64,000 nucleotides of DNA from an uncultured Prevotellaceae bacterium (GTDB lineage Bacteria > Bacteroidota > Bacteroidia > Bacteroidales > Bacteroidaceae): positions 23,433 to 87,432 of the forward strand of contig ONLL01000012.1 of NCBI GenBank assembly GCA_900318685.1, given 5' to 3'. A program made the translations under genes and the position numbers. The notes under the pieces were generated by a model. The model made no database searches and was not told the origin of the DNA. It worked only from the letters and a program-made list of their open reading frames with translations. The number at the start of each line of letters is the position of its first letter. The stretch's first letter is position 1. Of the stretch, positions 8,783 through 18,036 are shown one piece after another.

Positions 8783-9391
8783 TTATTTGGCGAAGGCACC
8801 GCTGGCGATGCTCTTCCCTTTGCTCACGGCGGCTATACTGTCGGCAGTTACGTTGGTGCTGTCAGCAGAGCGTGTGCGTGAGTAGTAATAATCGTCGTAA
8901 TAATAGTCGTCGTAGTAGCTACGGTAGGTGTCCCAGTAGCCAAAGTTCACATTCTCCAGCTTGAAGCGGATGTCACGACGCGTGCCATCATTGATGTAGC
9001 CGGCGAAGTAGTCACGGTAGAGTGAATAGTTGGTGATGTAGACGGGATACCACATGCTGTCGTCATAGAGTAGTGTGATGACCCCGTTGACAATCGACCA
9101 TGAGAACTCGCAGTAGGCATAGTCGTTGAACGGCGAGCGAGTGTCATAGTCCACCTCATATCCACGTCCGCTGGTGACACCATTGCCGTTGGCGCAGAAG
9201 CGGATGACGGTCTCATAGGTGTTGCCCGTCAGTCCCCAGCGGTCATAGTAGTAAGCGCCCAGATATCCCTGCCAGTCACCGGCGATGAGCACATCGGCTT
9301 CGTACTGGTCTTCAGTTTCACAACTTGTGAAGGTCGTGGTTGCCATGCTGAGCATCAGCACCATCATCAGGTAGGTATACATCTTTTTCAT
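8783..9391 (-). CDS. Secreted lipoprotein, paralogue of the adjacent gene
   Basis: 202 residues. The signal peptide ends in a TFTSCE lipobox. The core (about residues 35-150) reads 'GDWQGYLGAYYYDRWG', 'GRGYEVDYDTRSP' and 'VNGVITLLYDDS', and aligns throughout with the product at 9517-10185. The rest is very rich in Tyr and Asp (YYDDYYYDDYYYS), and the end SIASGAFAK is shared with the neighbour. Function unknown. A -7 element TATCTTTG at 9428-9421 precedes it. Confidence 0.8.
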   Translation of the reverse strand: MKKMYTYLMMVLMLSMATTTFTSCETEDQYEADVLIAGDWQGYLGAYYYDRWGLTGNTYETVIRFCANGNGVTSGRGYEVDYDTRSPFNDYAYCEFSWSIVNGVITLLYDDSMWYPVYITNYSLYRDYFAGYINDGTRRDIRFKLENVNFGYWDTYRSYYDDYYYDDYYYSRTRSADSTNVTADSIAAVSKGKSIASGAFAK

Positions 9392-9420
9392 AATCGTAGA
9401 GTATTTATTGTTTGATGGTG

Positions 9421-9428
9421 CAAAGATA
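9421..9428 (-). promoter_or_regulatory. -7 element upstream of the 8783-9391 lipoprotein
   Basis: TATCTTTG read leftward, 30 bases before the ATG; no well-placed TTG. Confidence 0.5.
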
Positions 9429-9451
9429 CTGCTTTTTGCGTATCAATAAAA

Positions 9452-9485
9452 AGGTTTCCCCCTAAAAGACATTAGGGGAAAACCT
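9452..9485 (-). terminator. Hairpin downstream of the 9517 lipoprotein
   Basis: Arms reading roughly AGGTTTCCCCCTAA and its near-complement pair over 13-14 bp around a loop of about 6, between the stop of one paralogue and the promoter of the other. It lacks a clean T-tract, so the terminator role is likely, not certain. Confidence 0.5.
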
Positions 9486-9516
9486 ATTCGTGATAGGGAA
9501 ATGCGTTGCAGCCCTA

Positions 9517-10185
9517 TTATCGTATTGACTCCTGGATGGCTTTGGCAAACTCTCCACTGGCTATGCTCACAGCCTCTGACTCGCCACTCTGTTGGCGGAC
9601 TATGTCGGTGCGATCGAGGAAGGGAACATCTTCGGTAGCACCGGTTTTTGTGCGTGAGTGGAAGTAGCGCGGATCGTCGAAGTCGCCATAGTTGCCGTAA
9701 CGGCCACTGCCGTTGCGATAGTAGTCCCAGTCATCGTAGGCTACGTTTTGGAACTCAAACTGTATGCGGCGGTTGGTGGGAGTGTATATCTTGCCGCGGA
9801 ACCAGCTGGTGCCCAGCGAATAGTCAATAATATAAATAGGTGTCCATACATCGTCGTCGTAGAGCAAGGTGATCTCACCATCGACGATGAACCACTTGAA
9901 CGATGAGCAGGCATAGTCGCGGTGGGGAGAGTTGACATTGTAGTTCAGCTCGTAGCCGCGTCCGCTGGTGTAGTAGGAGCCTCTCGACTCAAAGCGCATC
10001 ACGGTGGCATAGGTGCTACCGCTGATGCCCCAGCGGTCGCTATAGTAAGCGCCGATGTAGCCCTGCCAGTCGCCTTCGCGCAGTTTCTGGGCGATGTAGT
10101 CGTCTTCCTCTTCACAACTGGTGAAGGTGGTTGTTGCTGTGGCACACAAGGTGAGCGTCAACAGAAGGGAATAGATTTTTTTCAT
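9517..10185 (-). CDS. Secreted lipoprotein, paralogue of the adjacent gene
   Basis: 222 residues, lipobox TFTSCE, then the same domain as its neighbour ('GDWQGYIGAYYSDRWG', 'GRGYELNYNVNSP', 'VDGEITLLYDDD'). The two are clearly a tandem duplication that has diverged in the linker after the domain. The end (SIASGEFAKAIQ) matches the paralogue's last residues, so both termini are conserved. It follows the AmpG-like permease gene by 20 bases and may be read from its promoter. Function unknown. Confidence 0.8.
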   Translation of the reverse strand: MKKIYSLLLTLTLCATATTTFTSCEEEDDYIAQKLREGDWQGYIGAYYSDRWGISGSTYATVMRFESRGSYYTSGRGYELNYNVNSPHRDYACSSFKWFIVDGEITLLYDDDVWTPIYIIDYSLGTSWFRGKIYTPTNRRIQFEFQNVAYDDWDYYRNGSGRYGNYGDFDDPRYFHSRTKTGATEDVPFLDRTDIVRQQSGESEAVSIASGEFAKAIQESIR

Positions 10186-10205
10186 ATTCTCAAAGTTTAA
10201 TGGGG

Positions 10206-11495
10206 TTATTGATTGCTTTTCTTTCCAAACGAAGGGTCAATCTTGATGCAGGCTGCCACGAGGAACGTGACGCTGCATAGTGCCATCACGATGATGAAGA
10301 ATGTGCTGTAGCCGACCGAGTCCTTCAGGTATCCGGAGAACATGGCAGGCACCTGCAGACCGAGATAGCTGATACCAGTGCAGATGGCATAGTGCGAAGT
10401 CTTGAACTCGCCCATCGAGAAGTAGAGCATGTAGAGTGTCAGAGCCGTGAATCCCAGTCCATAGCCAAACTGCTCGATAAAGATGCAGGTGCTGATGAGC
10501 AGCATGTTGGATGGCATGCTGAGACTCATCCATACATAGACAATGTCGGGAAGGGTGATGGCGCACACCATGGGCCAGAGCCATCGCTTCAGCCCGTCGC
10601 GGCTGGCCAGCCATCCTCCGACGATACCACCTAGTAGCAGGCCGATGAGTCCTACGGTGCCATAGGATAAACCAAACTGTGCCAGCGTCAGCCCCAGTCC
10701 TCCGTCTTCTTGCGGACGTGTGAGGAAGGTCTTACTCATAGCATTGAGCAATGCTTCAGGGAATCTGTAGAACAGGATAAAGATAATGGCTGCCAGCATG
10801 GCACGCCAAGGCATCTTGTGTATGAAGGCAATCAGCATCTTCTTCAGTCCCTTGGCAATTTCGATAGCCGAAGTGTTGTGTCTGACGTCAGCATCAGCAT
10901 GTGGCATGATATACGAATGATACAGCCAGATGGCCAGGAACAATGCTGCAGTGGCATAGAACACAAGGCTCCACGCGAAAGCATTGCTGTCGGGGTAGAC
11001 TTTTTGTAGCAGTCCAGCCACAGGCACTAGCACGCCATTACCAAAGATGACTGCCAGACGGTAGAACGTGTTTCTGATGCCCACAAACCATGCTTGCTTG
11101 TGCTCGTCTAGCTCCAGCATATAATAGCCATCAGCAGCAATGTCGTGAGTTGCGCTCGAGAAGGCCATGAGGAAGAAGCAGAACATGGTGCCTTGGAACC
11201 AGAAGTCGGTGTTCAGTGTAAAGGCGATGCCGGCCAGTGACGAACCCAGCAGAAGCTGCGTCAGCAGCACCCACCAGCGCTTTGTCTTGTAGAGGTCAAC
11301 GAATGGGCTCCACAGAGGCTTGATAATCCATGGCAGCCCTAGCCATCCTGTATAGAGACCAATCTCTGTGTCTGTCAGCCCCATTTGCATATAGAGCACA
11401 ACTGCCACTGAGGTCACAATAACGTTGGGTAGGCCCTCGGCCATATAGAGCGTGGGTACCCAAACCCATGGATTGCGTGTTTTAACTTGTTTCAT
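10206..11495 (-). CDS. AmpG-like major facilitator permease
   Basis: 429 residues, about 12 predicted membrane helices. The start 'WVWVPTLYMAEGLPNVIV' and the 'HDIAADGYYMLELD' segment belong to the AmpG/PAT branch of the MFS, whose characterised members import anhydromuropeptides for cell-wall recycling. The actual substrate here is not shown. Context may fit: the next unit (12271-15933) encodes a SpoIID domain, which in known members acts on peptidoglycan glycan strands. Confidence 0.8.
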   Translation of the reverse strand: MKQVKTRNPWVWVPTLYMAEGLPNVIVTSVAVVLYMQMGLTDTEIGLYTGWLGLPWIIKPLWSPFVDLYKTKRWWVLLTQLLLGSSLAGIAFTLNTDFWFQGTMFCFFLMAFSSATHDIAADGYYMLELDEHKQAWFVGIRNTFYRLAVIFGNGVLVPVAGLLQKVYPDSNAFAWSLVFYATAALFLAIWLYHSYIMPHADADVRHNTSAIEIAKGLKKMLIAFIHKMPWRAMLAAIIFILFYRFPEALLNAMSKTFLTRPQEDGGLGLTLAQFGLSYGTVGLIGLLLGGIVGGWLASRDGLKRWLWPMVCAITLPDIVYVWMSLSMPSNMLLISTCIFIEQFGYGLGFTALTLYMLYFSMGEFKTSHYAICTGISYLGLQVPAMFSGYLKDSVGYSTFFIIVMALCSVTFLVAACIKIDPSFGKKSNQ

Positions 11496-11522
11496 TATTG
11501 CTTGTATTCAAAGAATAGTGTG

Positions 11523-11554
11523 CAAAGGTAAGCATAAAAAACGATACGAACAAA
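11523..11554 (-). promoter_or_regulatory. Promoter of the AmpG-like permease gene
   Basis: Leftward TTTG at 11554-11551, exactly 20 bp, then TACCTTTG at 11530-11523, 28 bases before the ATG. Confidence 0.75.
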
Positions 11555-11657
11555 TAAAAAGGGAGAAAATGATCGGAACATGGTCTCGCTGATGAAGACC
11601 TTGCCCGTAAGTCCGGATGGAACCAGGATGTCTTCAGACCTTGCCGTTCAGGCAGCA

Positions 11658-12257
11658 TTATTCCATGTAGTCCATTTTCACCACGATGACCCTGATGTTC
11701 TGGTCTTTCTTCTTGGTCAGCACCTTGGCAATGTGCCAGTCAGTAGGGAAGAAAATCACAAACTGACCTTGCTTGACGTTGAAGAAGTTGGTCTTCTCAG
11801 GGACATAGTTGTAGCGCATCACATCCTTTCGCTCGTCATATTCCTTCTTGATGGTACTCGACTCATGGTCGAGCAACGCAAAGCCCTCAGTGCCTTTCAC
11901 CACCAGTTGGAAGTCTATCTTCTTGCGATGGCTTTCTGTGTCGCGTTTGTCCAAGGGACCGTTCTCCGAGTCTTCCACGCTGGCTACGAGCGTCGAGTTG
12001 GGGATGGGATGCCGGCCGGCGGGAATGGCCAACAGGTCGGTGGACTTCAGCCAGTTGAAGAGCGTCTGCCACTGGGCTTCATTCTTGTGATACTGGACGT
12101 AGAACTGATCGACATCGAGTGTCTTGTGGGCTTTGGCAGTTGTGAAACCGCATCGCCACTCGCCTTGTTTCATCCACTGGCGAGCTTCCTTGGTCTGGGC
12201 TGTCATACTGACGGTAAAGGCCAGCATCAGCAGCACAACGGTGAATAATCTTTTCAT
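11658..12257 (-). CDS. Secreted YhcH/YjgK/YiaL (DUF386, NanQ-like) protein
   Basis: 199 residues from MKRLFTVVLLMLAF, with a signal peptide cut near SMTAQTKEA. The mature part is a YhcH/YjgK/YiaL cupin-type domain ('QFYVQYHKNEAQWQTLFNWL', 'VVKGTEGFALLDHES', 'GQFVIFFPTDWHIAKV'). E. coli NanQ of this family is a sugar anomerase. The secretion signal is unusual for a family mostly known as cytoplasmic. It begins 13 bases after the SpoIID fusion gene and is probably co-transcribed with it. Confidence 0.8.
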   Translation of the reverse strand: MKRLFTVVLLMLAFTVSMTAQTKEARQWMKQGEWRCGFTTAKAHKTLDVDQFYVQYHKNEAQWQTLFNWLKSTDLLAIPAGRHPIPNSTLVASVEDSENGPLDKRDTESHRKKIDFQLVVKGTEGFALLDHESSTIKKEYDERKDVMRYNYVPEKTNFFNVKQGQFVIFFPTDWHIAKVLTKKKDQNIRVIVVKMDYME

Positions 12258-12270
12258 AGTGAGATCGTTT

Positions 12271-15200
12271 TTAATATAGTTGTTTGATTTCTGCTCCTTG
12301 ATAATAGTATTGCAGGATATGGCGGTAGTCGTGGCCGTCTCGACCCATGACGGCTGCACCAATCTGGCAAAGGCCTACACCGTGACCCCAACCGTGACCT
12401 GTAAGCACGAAACTTCTGTCAGCGGTACGTGTTACATCGAAGGCAGAGCTGTAGAGATGGGTCTCACTGAGTGTTCGCCGAATCTCGAGTTCCTTACCAA
12501 TGATGAACGCCCCTTTCGTACCCACAATTTTCAGCCGCCAGATGCGTCCGCTCTTGCCGCGACTAAGGGGAACCAGATCGACTATATCGCCCAAATCCAT
12601 CTTCAGCTTCCTGCTGATGAGTTCAGTAAGCTGTGAAGGCGTATAGACAACTCGCCAGTCGTGGAAGTCAGTGGTTTCAAGGTCATAGTTGTTGAGAACT
12701 TGATGCAGCAAGTCGGCATCGTGGGTGTCGCAGTAAGGGCATTCCACGCTCTGCAGATAGGGCTTGGGAGTGTCTTCCCAGCAGTATTGGAATTCTTCTG
12801 TTCGACCTCCACAGCATTTCGAGAAACGCGCATCGCAGATGTGCCCATCGTAAGTGAGCACCTGACCGCGAGTAGCTCTGACAGCCTGAGCCACCACGGG
12901 CGAAGTAGCACGTGTGATGCCTTGATAGCGCTGGCAGTGGTCATCGGCACAGACATCGAACAGTGTATGCTCTTCGTGGTCGTACCAGCGTATCAACTCG
13001 TCTTCTTTCTTGATGAAGGAGAAGAAGCCGTCGGTACCGTTCTTGCCTTTTTCTTCTTTTCGCTCTTTCTGGCATAGAAGCCACGAGCGGGATATGACAG
13101 CATGAGCCTTGAGTAGCTCGAGTGATGAACTGGCACTCATCTCGCTGGAGATGACGCTTTCCAGATAGTCTTCAACAGGCAGCTCGTTGATGGCCAGCAC
13201 GCTGTCGGCCTCGATGAGCAGCCGCAATGCTCCGCGGAATGTCTGCCGCTCGCGACGCTCCCAGTGGAAACCATTGCCTATAGTCACATCGTTGAGGGTA
13301 AAGGAGGCATCAGGCTCCAGAGGTGTGAAGGTAAGCTGGCGATACTGCTGTCCGCGCCATGCCAGGCCTCCTTCTGCCAGTTCGACGCTCTGCATGCCCT
13401 GAATATTTTCGCCTTTGGCCTGATAGTTGCCGTTGAGGCAGAAATCGATACGCTGGGCACTGACAATGCCTACGGAGACAGTAGGGTTGGACGGCAACTG
13501 TGAGGGATTGGCATCGGTAGACATTAGGCTTGGCAGGAGCATCTGCAGCAGTTCGTCCTTGTCGATGGAGCATTCTTGCAGGATGGCTAAAGCCGTATCA
13601 GCATCCAGCTTGTGGAAATCTTCTGCTCGTGGGGTAATCATCAGTCCACTCATGTCGAGCGCACCTGGACTGATCATCAACTGTCTGTCGTCATTGCGAT
13701 AGTAGCAGTCTGGACGATGCTTCTTGCGTGGGAATACGACCGAAAGATAGTTCTCGCCGTCGTGCCAGGCCACAATGTTCATCATTGGCTCCTGTTCGTT
13801 CTTCTCACCTTGTGTGTCGAGGATTTCGTAGAGTCGTACAAAGAGTCGTTCACTGGCCTTGCGACCCTTCGAACGGATGAGCAGTGCACTGCAGGGATAG
13901 TCTTCTATCAGAGCGAGCTGAGCATCGGGAGCAGGCTGCAACAGTGTCTTTAGGTGAATCGACAGGCGCTGCCATTCACGTTGAAGTGGCAGCAGCCCGC
14001 TGGTGCCTGCCTGCAAATGTGCATGGTCGGGAGCAGATGCTCCACACTGTGGGCCATTGTAGAATACGGTCAGTTCAGGATGCTTGCTCAGCAGCAACAG
14101 CATCTGCCCATACATCGGACTGATGCGCTGTGGCTGATGGAGGCTAGTGGGCAGGGTGAAGTGCATGGGCAGGATGGGGTAGGGGTTGACCAACAATTCG
14201 TAGGCACCTTTCTCCAAGCTTATTGCCAACTGTCTTTGTGGGCGGTTCTCCTTACAAAGGAAACAGGGACGCTTGTCGAGAGCCGCCTTGTCGATGCTGG
14301 CTCCTGTAGAGCGTATGCGGGCAGGATTGAACTGTACTTTCAGTGTGAACTGTCCTGCTGACAGCTCTTTTGTCTCTATATCTGTCAGCTCACGATAGCG
14401 TTGCAAGGTCTCAGGCCACTCGCGCAGCTGACGGTCGAAGAACCGCTCCAGGGCAGAACTCTCCTCTTTCCGTTCTCCACGCTCCTCCTCGTTCATGCGC
14501 TGCCGGGCTTTGATCTCCATGGTTCGCAGGCTGTCCTTGTAGAGGTTGTTCTGGTTTACACGCTCCGTGCTGAGTGCTGCGTCGCTGTTGCCCTCCCATC
14601 TACGGCAGAGGTATAGCTCGTCGTAGATACGCCCGATGCGGTAGCGTCGTGAAAAAGCCAGTCCCATGGCATAGTCTTCGCCATAGGAGGTATTAGGCAG
14701 CTGCAGTTGTCGCAGTATCGGCGTGAAGAAAGCCCGCGGGGCACCAAGGCCATTGATGCGCAGGGCATTGTTAGGACCATTGCTGTCAGTCCACTCACGA
14801 TGGTCGATGAGTCCAGGAGGAAGTGTCTCTAGTTGGAAGTTGCAAATGCGGTAGCTGCCCACGATCATCGCTGCTTTCTGCTTCTTGAAGGCATCGACAA
14901 TGCGCTGCAGGGTCTTTTCTGAAGAATAGAGGTCGTCGCTGTCCAGTTGTACGGCAAAGCGTCCGCAGTGTGGGTCGTTGATGGCCATGTTCCAGCATCC
15001 GCCTATGCCCAGGTCTGTTCGTTGAGGCTGGAGGTGGATGAGGGCATTTTGTTTGTTGTCATGGCATGACAACATACTTGACAGGAGTGCCGTGGTGCCG
15101 TCGCTGGAGTGGTTGTCGACCACGATGACGTTGAACGGGAAGTTCGTCTTTTGTGCGAGGGCGCTCTCTACGGCATCCTGAATGGTGCGCACACGGTTGA

Positions 15201-15933
15201 AGACAGGGATGATGACGGAAGCCTCCACTGGGAAGGGCTGCTCGTCGAAGTCGATGTCTGCATAGGCTGCGGTGTCGATGAGTGCATGGATGGTGCTCAG
15301 GTGATTGGTGACTGCCTTTTCCATCTCTATCTGTACGTCGCGGTTGGCAGGATTCACATAGTCGAATTGCTTTACGCCTGAGGCTCTGTTGTCAGTCTCG
15401 ACCTCTGTGTAGAGGTATTCACTCAGGTGAAGCAAGTCGCCATGACGGCTCAGGAAGAGTCGCACGTCGTACAGACCGGCATATATATAAGATGTGTTGT
15501 CAGATACCGTTTCTGCCCATTGCTTTAGCAGACTGGTACGCAACAGAAGCAGCGAGCCGAAGTCAAAGTCATTGCGCACAGATCCCAGCTGATAGTCGAT
15601 GACGGGGTGACGCTCCTCCCTCCATTCTCCGCTCTCTGCTTTTCGTTCTCTTCTGTCGGCGTAGACCATGGCAGCCCCACTGTCATCGGCCGCACGGGCC
15701 ATACGTTCCAGTGCACCTTCGCCCAGCACCAGGTCAGTTGCTTTAGTCACCAGCACGGTATAATCGGCCTTGGCCTTTGTGGCAATTGTCTGCATCGTCT
15801 GGGTGGAAGGCAGGCTTTCGATATCTTCCACGAAAATAGCCCTCACTACGGGCAGACCCTTCACTTGCTCTGTGATTGATGCAACAGTATTCTCATCGCC
15901 TTTGGGCAGGAAAAAGTCAATCCTTCTATTCAT
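12271..15933 (-). CDS. Glycosyltransferase 2 / DUF4922 (HxHxQ) / SpoIID fusion protein
   Basis: 1220 residues from MNRRIDFF. About 1-210 is a degenerate GT-A-like region. About 235-475 is a family 2 glycosyltransferase with DSDD at 331-334 and GEDYA near 419. About 520-820 is DUF4922, with CxxC at 557-560 and the nucleotidyltransferase/phosphorylase motif HAHLQ at 637-641, as in Ap4A- and GDP-galactose-phosphorylase relatives. The C-terminal 400 residues are SpoIID ('[14 protein letters not shown]', 'GHGWGHGVG'). No signal peptide is seen although SpoIID domains normally act outside the membrane. The start at 15933 is preferred over 15954, which would overlap the promoter. Substrates are unknown. 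Confidence 0.8.
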   Translation of the reverse strand: MNRRIDFFLPKGDENTVASITEQVKGLPVVRAIFVEDIESLPSTQTMQTIATKAKADYTVLVTKATDLVLGEGALERMARAADDSGAAMVYADRRERKAESGEWREERHPVIDYQLGSVRNDFDFGSLLLLRTSLLKQWAETVSDNTSYIYAGLYDVRLFLSRHGDLLHLSEYLYTEVETDNRASGVKQFDYVNPANRDVQIEMEKAVTNHLSTIHALIDTAAYADIDFDEQPFPVEASVIIPVFNRVRTIQDAVESALAQKTNFPFNVIVVDNHSSDGTTALLSSMLSCHDNKQNALIHLQPQRTDLGIGGCWNMAINDPHCGRFAVQLDSDDLYSSEKTLQRIVDAFKKQKAAMIVGSYRICNFQLETLPPGLIDHREWTDSNGPNNALRINGLGAPRAFFTPILRQLQLPNTSYGEDYAMGLAFSRRYRIGRIYDELYLCRRWEGNSDAALSTERVNQNNLYKDSLRTMEIKARQRMNEEERGERKEESSALERFFDRQLREWPETLQRYRELTDIETKELSAGQFTLKVQFNPARIRSTGASIDKAALDKRPCFLCKENRPQRQLAISLEKGAYELLVNPYPILPMHFTLPTSLHQPQRISPMYGQMLLLLSKHPELTVFYNGPQCGASAPDHAHLQAGTSGLLPLQREWQRLSIHLKTLLQPAPDAQLALIEDYPCSALLIRSKGRKASERLFVRLYEILDTQGEKNEQEPMMNIVAWHDGENYLSVVFPRKKHRPDCYYRNDDRQLMISPGALDMSGLMITPRAEDFHKLDADTALAILQECSIDKDELLQMLLPSLMSTDANPSQLPSNPTVSVGIVSAQRIDFCLNGNYQAKGENIQGMQSVELAEGGLAWRGQQYRQLTFTPLEPDASFTLNDVTIGNGFHWERRERQTFRGALRLLIEADSVLAINELPVEDYLESVISSEMSASSSLELLKAHAVISRSWLLCQKERKEEKGKNGTDGFFSFIKKEDELIRWYDHEEHTLFDVCADDHCQRYQGITRATSPVVAQAVRATRGQVLTYDGHICDARFSKCCGGRTEEFQYCWEDTPKPYLQSVECPYCDTHDADLLHQVLNNYDLETTDFHDWRVVYTPSQLTELISRKLKMDLGDIVDLVPLSRGKSGRIWRLKIVGTKGAFIIGKELEIRRTLSETHLYSSAFDVTRTADRSFVLTGHGWGHGVGLCQIGAAVMGRDGHDYRHILQYYYQGAEIKQLY

Positions 15934-15951
15934 TTTTTGAGTATTTTCCTG

Positions 15952-15959
15952 CAAAAGTA
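15952..15959 (-). promoter_or_regulatory. -7 element of the SpoIID-fusion promoter
   Basis: TACTTTTG leftward, 18 bases before the chosen ATG; it overlaps the alternative upstream start codon, which argues against that start. Confidence 0.6.
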
Positions 15960-15999
15960 ATCATTTTCTCATGAAATAAAGAATCTTTCGCAAACTTTG

Positions 16000-16031
16000 T
16001 TTGGAGGAATGGCGGGAAATGCTTAATTTTG
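16000..16031 (+). promoter_or_regulatory. Promoter of the kinase-nucleotidyltransferase-epimerase unit
   Basis: TTTG at 16000-16003, 20 bp, TAATTTTG at 16024-16031. The predicted start site falls within a few bases of the ATG at 16037, so the transcript may be leaderless. Confidence 0.7.
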
Positions 16032-16036
16032 CACAC

Positions 16037-17185
16037 ATGAACTATCAATATCATATCTTTTCTCCCTATCGGGTGTGCCCGTTGGGAGCACATGTCGACC
16101 ACCAGCATGGACTGGTGACGGGTTTTGCCATCGATAAGGGTGTAGACCTGTGGTTCAACACCCGTGAGGATGACTTGGTGAAATTAACGTCAAGAACGTT
16201 TGAAGGTGATGTGGAGTTTCATGTGAACGCCCCGTCACAAGTGAAAGAACGTCACTGGGGTGACTATGCCCGTGGAGCAAAGTACGCGCTGCGGAAGCGT
16301 TTTGCCCTCAGTCATGGCATCGAAGGCGTGATTCAAGGGTCGCTGCCCGTCGGTGGGCTGTCGAGCAGTGCCGCTGTGCTCGTGGCTTATGTCATGGCAC
16401 TTGCCAAGGCCAATGATATCATGCTGCAGCCTTTCGAGGTAGTGAAGATTGCTTCTGAGGCCGAACGTGAGTATATCGGTCTGAACAACGGCTTGCTGGA
16501 CCAGGCCTGCATCGCCCTGGGACGCAAGGACGGTCTGCTGTTCCTGGATTGCGACTCTAACGATTACCGCATCATCAAGCGCAACCCTGATATGCCACCG
16601 TTCGAGATAGGCATCTTCTTCTCCGGACTGACGCGTAGCCTGGTGAACAGCGACTATAACCTTCGCGTCTATGAGTGTAAGACGGCTGCATGGAACATGC
16701 TTGCCTATACCGACCAACCCCTGAAAACCTTCGACAAGACGTTCCTCAGGGATATTCCGAAGGCCACGTTCGAGAAGACTCGCATAGCCATGCCTGCCCG
16801 CTTTGCACGCAGGGCAGAGCACTTCTATAGCGAGTATCGGCGAGTGCGTCAGGGAGTGACGGCTTGGGAGACAGGTAATTTGAAGCTCTTTGGAAAGCTG
16901 TCATTCGACTCATGCGAGAGCAGCATTCACAATTATGAGTGTGGCAGTCCCGAGCTGATTGCTATCTATGAGGTGATGCGCCAGCTGCCAGGTGTATGGG
17001 GCGGACGCTTCTCTGGCGCTGGCTTCAAGGGCGCCTGCATTGCTCTTGTCGATCCTGCCTACAAAGAACAGATTCAGCAGCAGCTCACAGAGCGTTATCT
17101 CGAACAGTTCCCCGAGTATGAGAATACCTTCCAGGTGTTCTGGGTGAATCCTGATGACGGTGCCCGTTTTGTGGAGGGTCAATGA
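16037..17185 (+). CDS. GHMP sugar kinase, galacturonokinase-like
   Basis: 382 residues. The substrate motif SPYRVCPLGAHVDH (residues 9-22) replaces the galactokinase GRxNxIGEHxDY and matches plant galacturonokinase more closely. The ATP-binding GHMP motif is 'PVGGLSSSAAV' and the C-terminal motif 'FSGAGFKGACIAL'. Predicted reaction: phosphorylation of a hexose or hexuronic acid at C1. The start at 16037 follows the promoter directly; a longer reading from 16001 would include the promoter. It begins a three-gene unit with a nucleotidyltransferase and a 4-epimerase, which together would give a sugar to NDP-sugar salvage route. Substrate identity is inference. Confidence 0.8.
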   Translation: MNYQYHIFSPYRVCPLGAHVDHQHGLVTGFAIDKGVDLWFNTREDDLVKLTSRTFEGDVEFHVNAPSQVKERHWGDYARGAKYALRKRFALSHGIEGVIQGSLPVGGLSSSAAVLVAYVMALAKANDIMLQPFEVVKIASEAEREYIGLNNGLLDQACIALGRKDGLLFLDCDSNDYRIIKRNPDMPPFEIGIFFSGLTRSLVNSDYNLRVYECKTAAWNMLAYTDQPLKTFDKTFLRDIPKATFEKTRIAMPARFARRAEHFYSEYRRVRQGVTAWETGNLKLFGKLSFDSCESSIHNYECGSPELIAIYEVMRQLPGVWGGRFSGAGFKGACIALVDPAYKEQIQQQLTERYLEQFPEYENTFQVFWVNPDDGARFVEGQ

Positions 17186-17200
17186 TAAACTTATGAGTGT

Positions 17201-17965
17201 ATGAAGAATATCGTTATAGCCGCCGGCTACGCCACCCGTCTGGGCGAGCTGACCAAGAACTTCCCCAAGCCTCTGTTGAAGATAGGCTCATCTACCATCC
17301 TCGATCGCATGCTTGCTGACATCGACCGCATACCTGATATCGATGAGCACATCATTATCACCAACCATAAGTTTGCACCTATCTTCCAGCAATGGGCTCA
17401 GGCGAGTCATTATTCCAAGCCCATAACCGTCATCGATGATGGCACGGAGACCAACGACACCCGTTTGGGAGCTGTCTGCGACTTGCTGTTGGCCATCAAT
17501 GGCGAAGGTCAAATCATTGGCGGAGCATCTGGTAATCGCCAGTTAGATGATGACCTGCTTGTTGTGGCTGCTGATAATATCCTCTATTTCTCCTTCCAGG
17601 AGTTTGTCGATTTCTTCCACGAGAAGCACACCTCATGCATTATGTGCCATGAACAGCCCGATATAGAGAAGTTGCGCCGCACAGGCGTCATCGAGGTCGA
17701 TGCACAGATGCGTGTGCTCAACATGGAGGAGAAACCCCAGCAGCCTAAGTCGCACTGGGCTGTCCCACCTTTCTATATATATAGGAAGGAAGATCTCGAC
17801 CTTGTCCGCCATGCTGTAGAGAACGGCTGTGGCAAGGATGCCCCAGGCAATCTGGCTCATTACATGGCCCAGAAGACCATCCTCCATGCCTGGCCCATGA
17901 GTGCCGGCCGTTTCGACATTGGCTCCCTCGACACATATTACGAGGCCCAGAATCTTTTCTCCTAG
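17201..17965 (+). CDS. Sugar-1-phosphate nucleotidyltransferase
   Basis: 254 residues with the RmlA/MurU-type signature 'IVIAAGYATRLGELTKNFPKP' (residues 3-22, cut here to its start AAGYATRL), a conserved 'DNILYFSF' metal-binding aspartate and a late 'GRFDIGSLDTY' stretch. It would convert a sugar 1-phosphate and an NTP to an NDP-sugar. It lies 15 bases after the GHMP kinase, whose product is the obvious candidate substrate, and before the 4-epimerase gene. Confidence 0.85.
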   Translation: MKNIVIAAGYATRLGELTKNFPKPLLKIGSSTILDRMLADIDRIPDIDEHIIITNHKFAPIFQQWAQASHYSKPITVIDDGTETNDTRLGAVCDLLLAINGEGQIIGGASGNRQLDDDLLVVAADNILYFSFQEFVDFFHEKHTSCIMCHEQPDIEKLRRTGVIEVDAQMRVLNMEEKPQQPKSHWAVPPFYIYRKEDLDLVRHAVENGCGKDAPGNLAHYMAQKTILHAWPMSAGRFDIGSLDTYYEAQNLFS

Positions 17966-18020
17966 AATCTAGTGTTACTAGGATCACTAGGATGACTAGT
18001 ACTCCTAGAATCCCTAGAAA
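17958..18020 (+). repeat. CTAG-rich degenerate tandem repeat
   Basis: Between the nucleotidyltransferase stop and the epimerase start, units of the type 'CTAGGATsACTAG' recur; seven CTAG tetranucleotides fall in about 60 bases. Confidence 0.7.
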
Positions 18021-18036
18021 AAAAACAAAAAAAGAC

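Noticed and set aside
11580-12248. Plus-strand frame opposite the YhcH-like gene
   Set aside because: The minus-strand frame has a signal peptide and family motifs; this one has none.
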